From Thermoanaerobaculia bacterium (GTDB lineage: Bacteria; Acidobacteriota; Thermoanaerobaculia; Multivoradales; JAHEKO01), in assembly GCA_029287645.1 (NCBI GenBank), contig JARFQS010000271.1, positions 1 through 7,156 on the forward strand: 7,156 bases of DNA. The letters run 5' to 3'. Below, one piece after another: positions 6,494 to 7,156 of the stretch. A program made the position numbers and the translations under genes. How positions within the stretch are numbered: position 1 is the stretch's first letter; every line of letters begins with the position of its first letter. Below the pieces are notes generated by a model that saw only the letters and a program-made list of their open reading frames with translations, had not been told where the DNA came from and ran no database searches.

Positions 6494-6901
6494 TCAGTGG
6501 ACAAAGCCCGGAGCGGCGAGCGTAAAAGGGGCGATCGTGGCATCGAACGCCTCGCCCGACTTCGTGATCATCTGGTAGGTGCCTTCCATCTTGCCGACCT
6601 CGGTCGGTAGAGGGCAACCCGACGTGTACTGGAAGGCCTCGCCAGGCGCGAGAATCGGTTGCTCTCCGACCACCCCTGGACCGCGGACCTCTTCCACATG
6701 GCCATTGCCGTCGGTGATGACCCAGTGACGCGTCAACAGCTGAACCGTCTCTTCACCCAGGTTCTCGATCGTCACCTTGTACAGGAAGAACCACTGACCA
6801 GCGGGGGGCTCCGAGCGGCTCGGATCGAACTGCGGCTGGACCCGGACTCGAATGCCGCGCGTCAGGGCTTCGCACGAGTTGCTTTCCGACAGATCGTTCA
6901 T
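6494..6901 (-). CDS. apaG: ApaG protein (DUF525 family)
   Basis: This is a 135-residue ApaG, a fibronectin-III-like beta protein. E. coli apaG (corD) is linked to Co2+ resistance and Mg2+ efflux, but the biochemical role is unsettled. Family motifs are dense: TRGIRVRVQPQFDPSRSEP (14-32), VTIENLGEETVQLLTRHWVI (43-62), the glycine-rich VRGPGVVGEQP (71-81), LAPGEAFQYTSGCPLPT (83-99) and MEGTYQM (105-111). E. coli ApaG is ~125 residues. The frame stays open upstream to a GTG at 7033 and also has an ATG at 6928 (144 residues), but neither has a Shine-Dalgarno and the extra residues look non-family. ATG 6901 also lacks one; see the -10 candidate at 6914-6919. It is first in the apaG/PNPOx-like/phosphotransferase set and is separated from the usual E. 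coli partners ksgA and apaH, at least within this window. Confidence 0.9.
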   Translation of the reverse strand: MNDLSESNSCEALTRGIRVRVQPQFDPSRSEPPAGQWFFLYKVTIENLGEETVQLLTRHWVITDGNGHVEEVRGPGVVGEQPILAPGEAFQYTSGCPLPTEVGKMEGTYQMITKSGEAFDATIAPFTLAAPGFVH

Positions 6902-6913
6902 CGGGACAAGTGC

Positions 6914-6919
6914 AGTATA
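6914..6919 (-). promoter_or_regulatory. Possible -10 element just upstream of apaG
   Basis: On the minus strand TATACT (6919 to 6914) is a near-consensus -10 only 12 bases before the ATG at 6901. A start site about seven bases beyond it would give a leader of roughly five bases, which would fit the absence of any Shine-Dalgarno before this ATG. There is no matching -35 or extended -10, so this may be chance. Confidence 0.25.
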
Positions 6920-6990
6920 TGCCGACATCTGTTTGGGGACCGGACATCGGGTCGACTTCGGAATCCACCCTTCCAGACGGTGCAGCCACC

Positions 6991-7008
6991 GACCCCCATC
7001 TCGGGGTC
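6991..7008. other. Short GC-rich hairpin in the apaG upstream region
   Basis: GACCCC (6991-6996) and GGGGTC (7003-7008) are a perfect 6-bp inverted repeat around a 6-nt loop, in the 158-bp space between apaG and the divergent exported-protein gene. There is no following T-run on either strand. It could be a leader hairpin or an operator. The rest of this spacer shows nothing else recognisable apart from the plus-strand Shine-Dalgarno at 7052-7059. Confidence 0.25.
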
Positions 7009-7059
7009 TGTGACGAACTCCATATCGAGACACCGCCCCTCTGTTTAGCTTGAAGGAGG

Positions 7060-7156
7060 ATGTACTGCCGAGTCTGCGTTCTCTACAGCTTGTTCCTCCT
7101 GGCCTGTAATGTGGCCACGCCGGTCCATGGCGCGACCACGGAGATCGGTCCGGGCG
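7060..7156 (+). CDS. N-terminus of an exported protein or lipoprotein, cut by window edge
   Basis: This is the start of a gene running off the right edge; 32 residues are visible. The ATG is followed by a short n-region with Arg4, a hydrophobic core (VCVLYSLFLLA, 5-15), then either a lipobox-like LLAC ending at Cys16 or a signal peptidase I site after VHGA (22-25). The mature part would begin near TTEIGPG. The protein is therefore likely exported across the inner membrane. A very strong AAGGAGG (7052-7059 region) supports translation here, but it abuts the ATG with no spacer. No alternative start codon in this frame lies at normal distance, the next being a TTG at 7090. GPG after the signal peptide recalls polysaccharide export proteins, but seven residues are too few to claim that. 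It is divergent from apaG. Confidence 0.55.
   Translation, partial: MYCRVCVLYSLFLLACNVATPVHGATTEIGPG

Noticed and set aside
1..7156. CRISPR array, toxin-antitoxin pair, retron or mobile element
   Set aside because: No spaced direct repeats, reverse transcriptase, nuclease, transposase or small paired genes were seen; the only tandem repeat is the 12-bp coding repeat at 1217-1252.

Overview
The window holds seven protein genes in two divergent or convergent blocks, plus the first bases of an eighth. GC content is high except for an AT-rich promoter at about 2780-2856. The gene families (NhaR, UspE, PsiE, MrpA, ApaG) point to a Gram-negative, proteobacterium-like organism. The UspE/NhaR resemblance is to gammaproteobacterial proteins. 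The ApaG protein, as I recall the family, reads more like those of Myxococcota or Deltaproteobacteria, so I cannot give a lineage. I saw no tRNA, rRNA, CRISPR array, transposase, integrase or phage gene.

Left block (1-3741): a tightly packed minus-strand operon reads uspE-like tandem universal stress protein, then a PsiE-family membrane protein, then the N-terminal 390 residues of a Na+/H+ antiporter subunit A (mrpA/mnhA), which runs off the left edge. psiE and mrpA overlap by four bases (GTGA). Divergently on the plus strand is nhaR, a LysR-type regulator very like the sodium-responsive activator of E. coli nhaA. The 125-bp space between uspE and nhaR is AT-rich and contains a perfect 6-5-6 palindrome with LysR-box (T-N11-A) geometry. 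The simplest reading is a sodium/pH/osmotic stress module in which NhaR controls an Mrp-type antiporter operon instead of nhaA.

Right block (3829-6901, minus strand): apaG, then 41 nt later a PNPOx-like flavin split-barrel protein. That overlaps by four bases (ATGA) a 724-residue PEP-synthase-like phosphotransferase with an N-terminal ATP-grasp region and a C-terminal phosphohistidine domain, and no PEP/pyruvate-binding barrel. The middle of that enzyme is poorly recognisable and its substrate is unknown. The coupled flavin-fold/dikinase pair is the most likely place for undescribed biochemistry here. nhaR and this block converge on a long imperfect stem-loop at 3754-3804.

Right edge (7060-7156, plus): the start of an exported protein with a signal peptide. 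Left edge: the last ~31 bases of mrpA stop matching the family just before an expected conserved Gly-Pro-Pro segment, which suggests an indel or a chimeric end. Coding density is high and no gene-free stretch exceeds 160 bases. I found nothing I can call a new system with certainty; the best leads are listed as findings.
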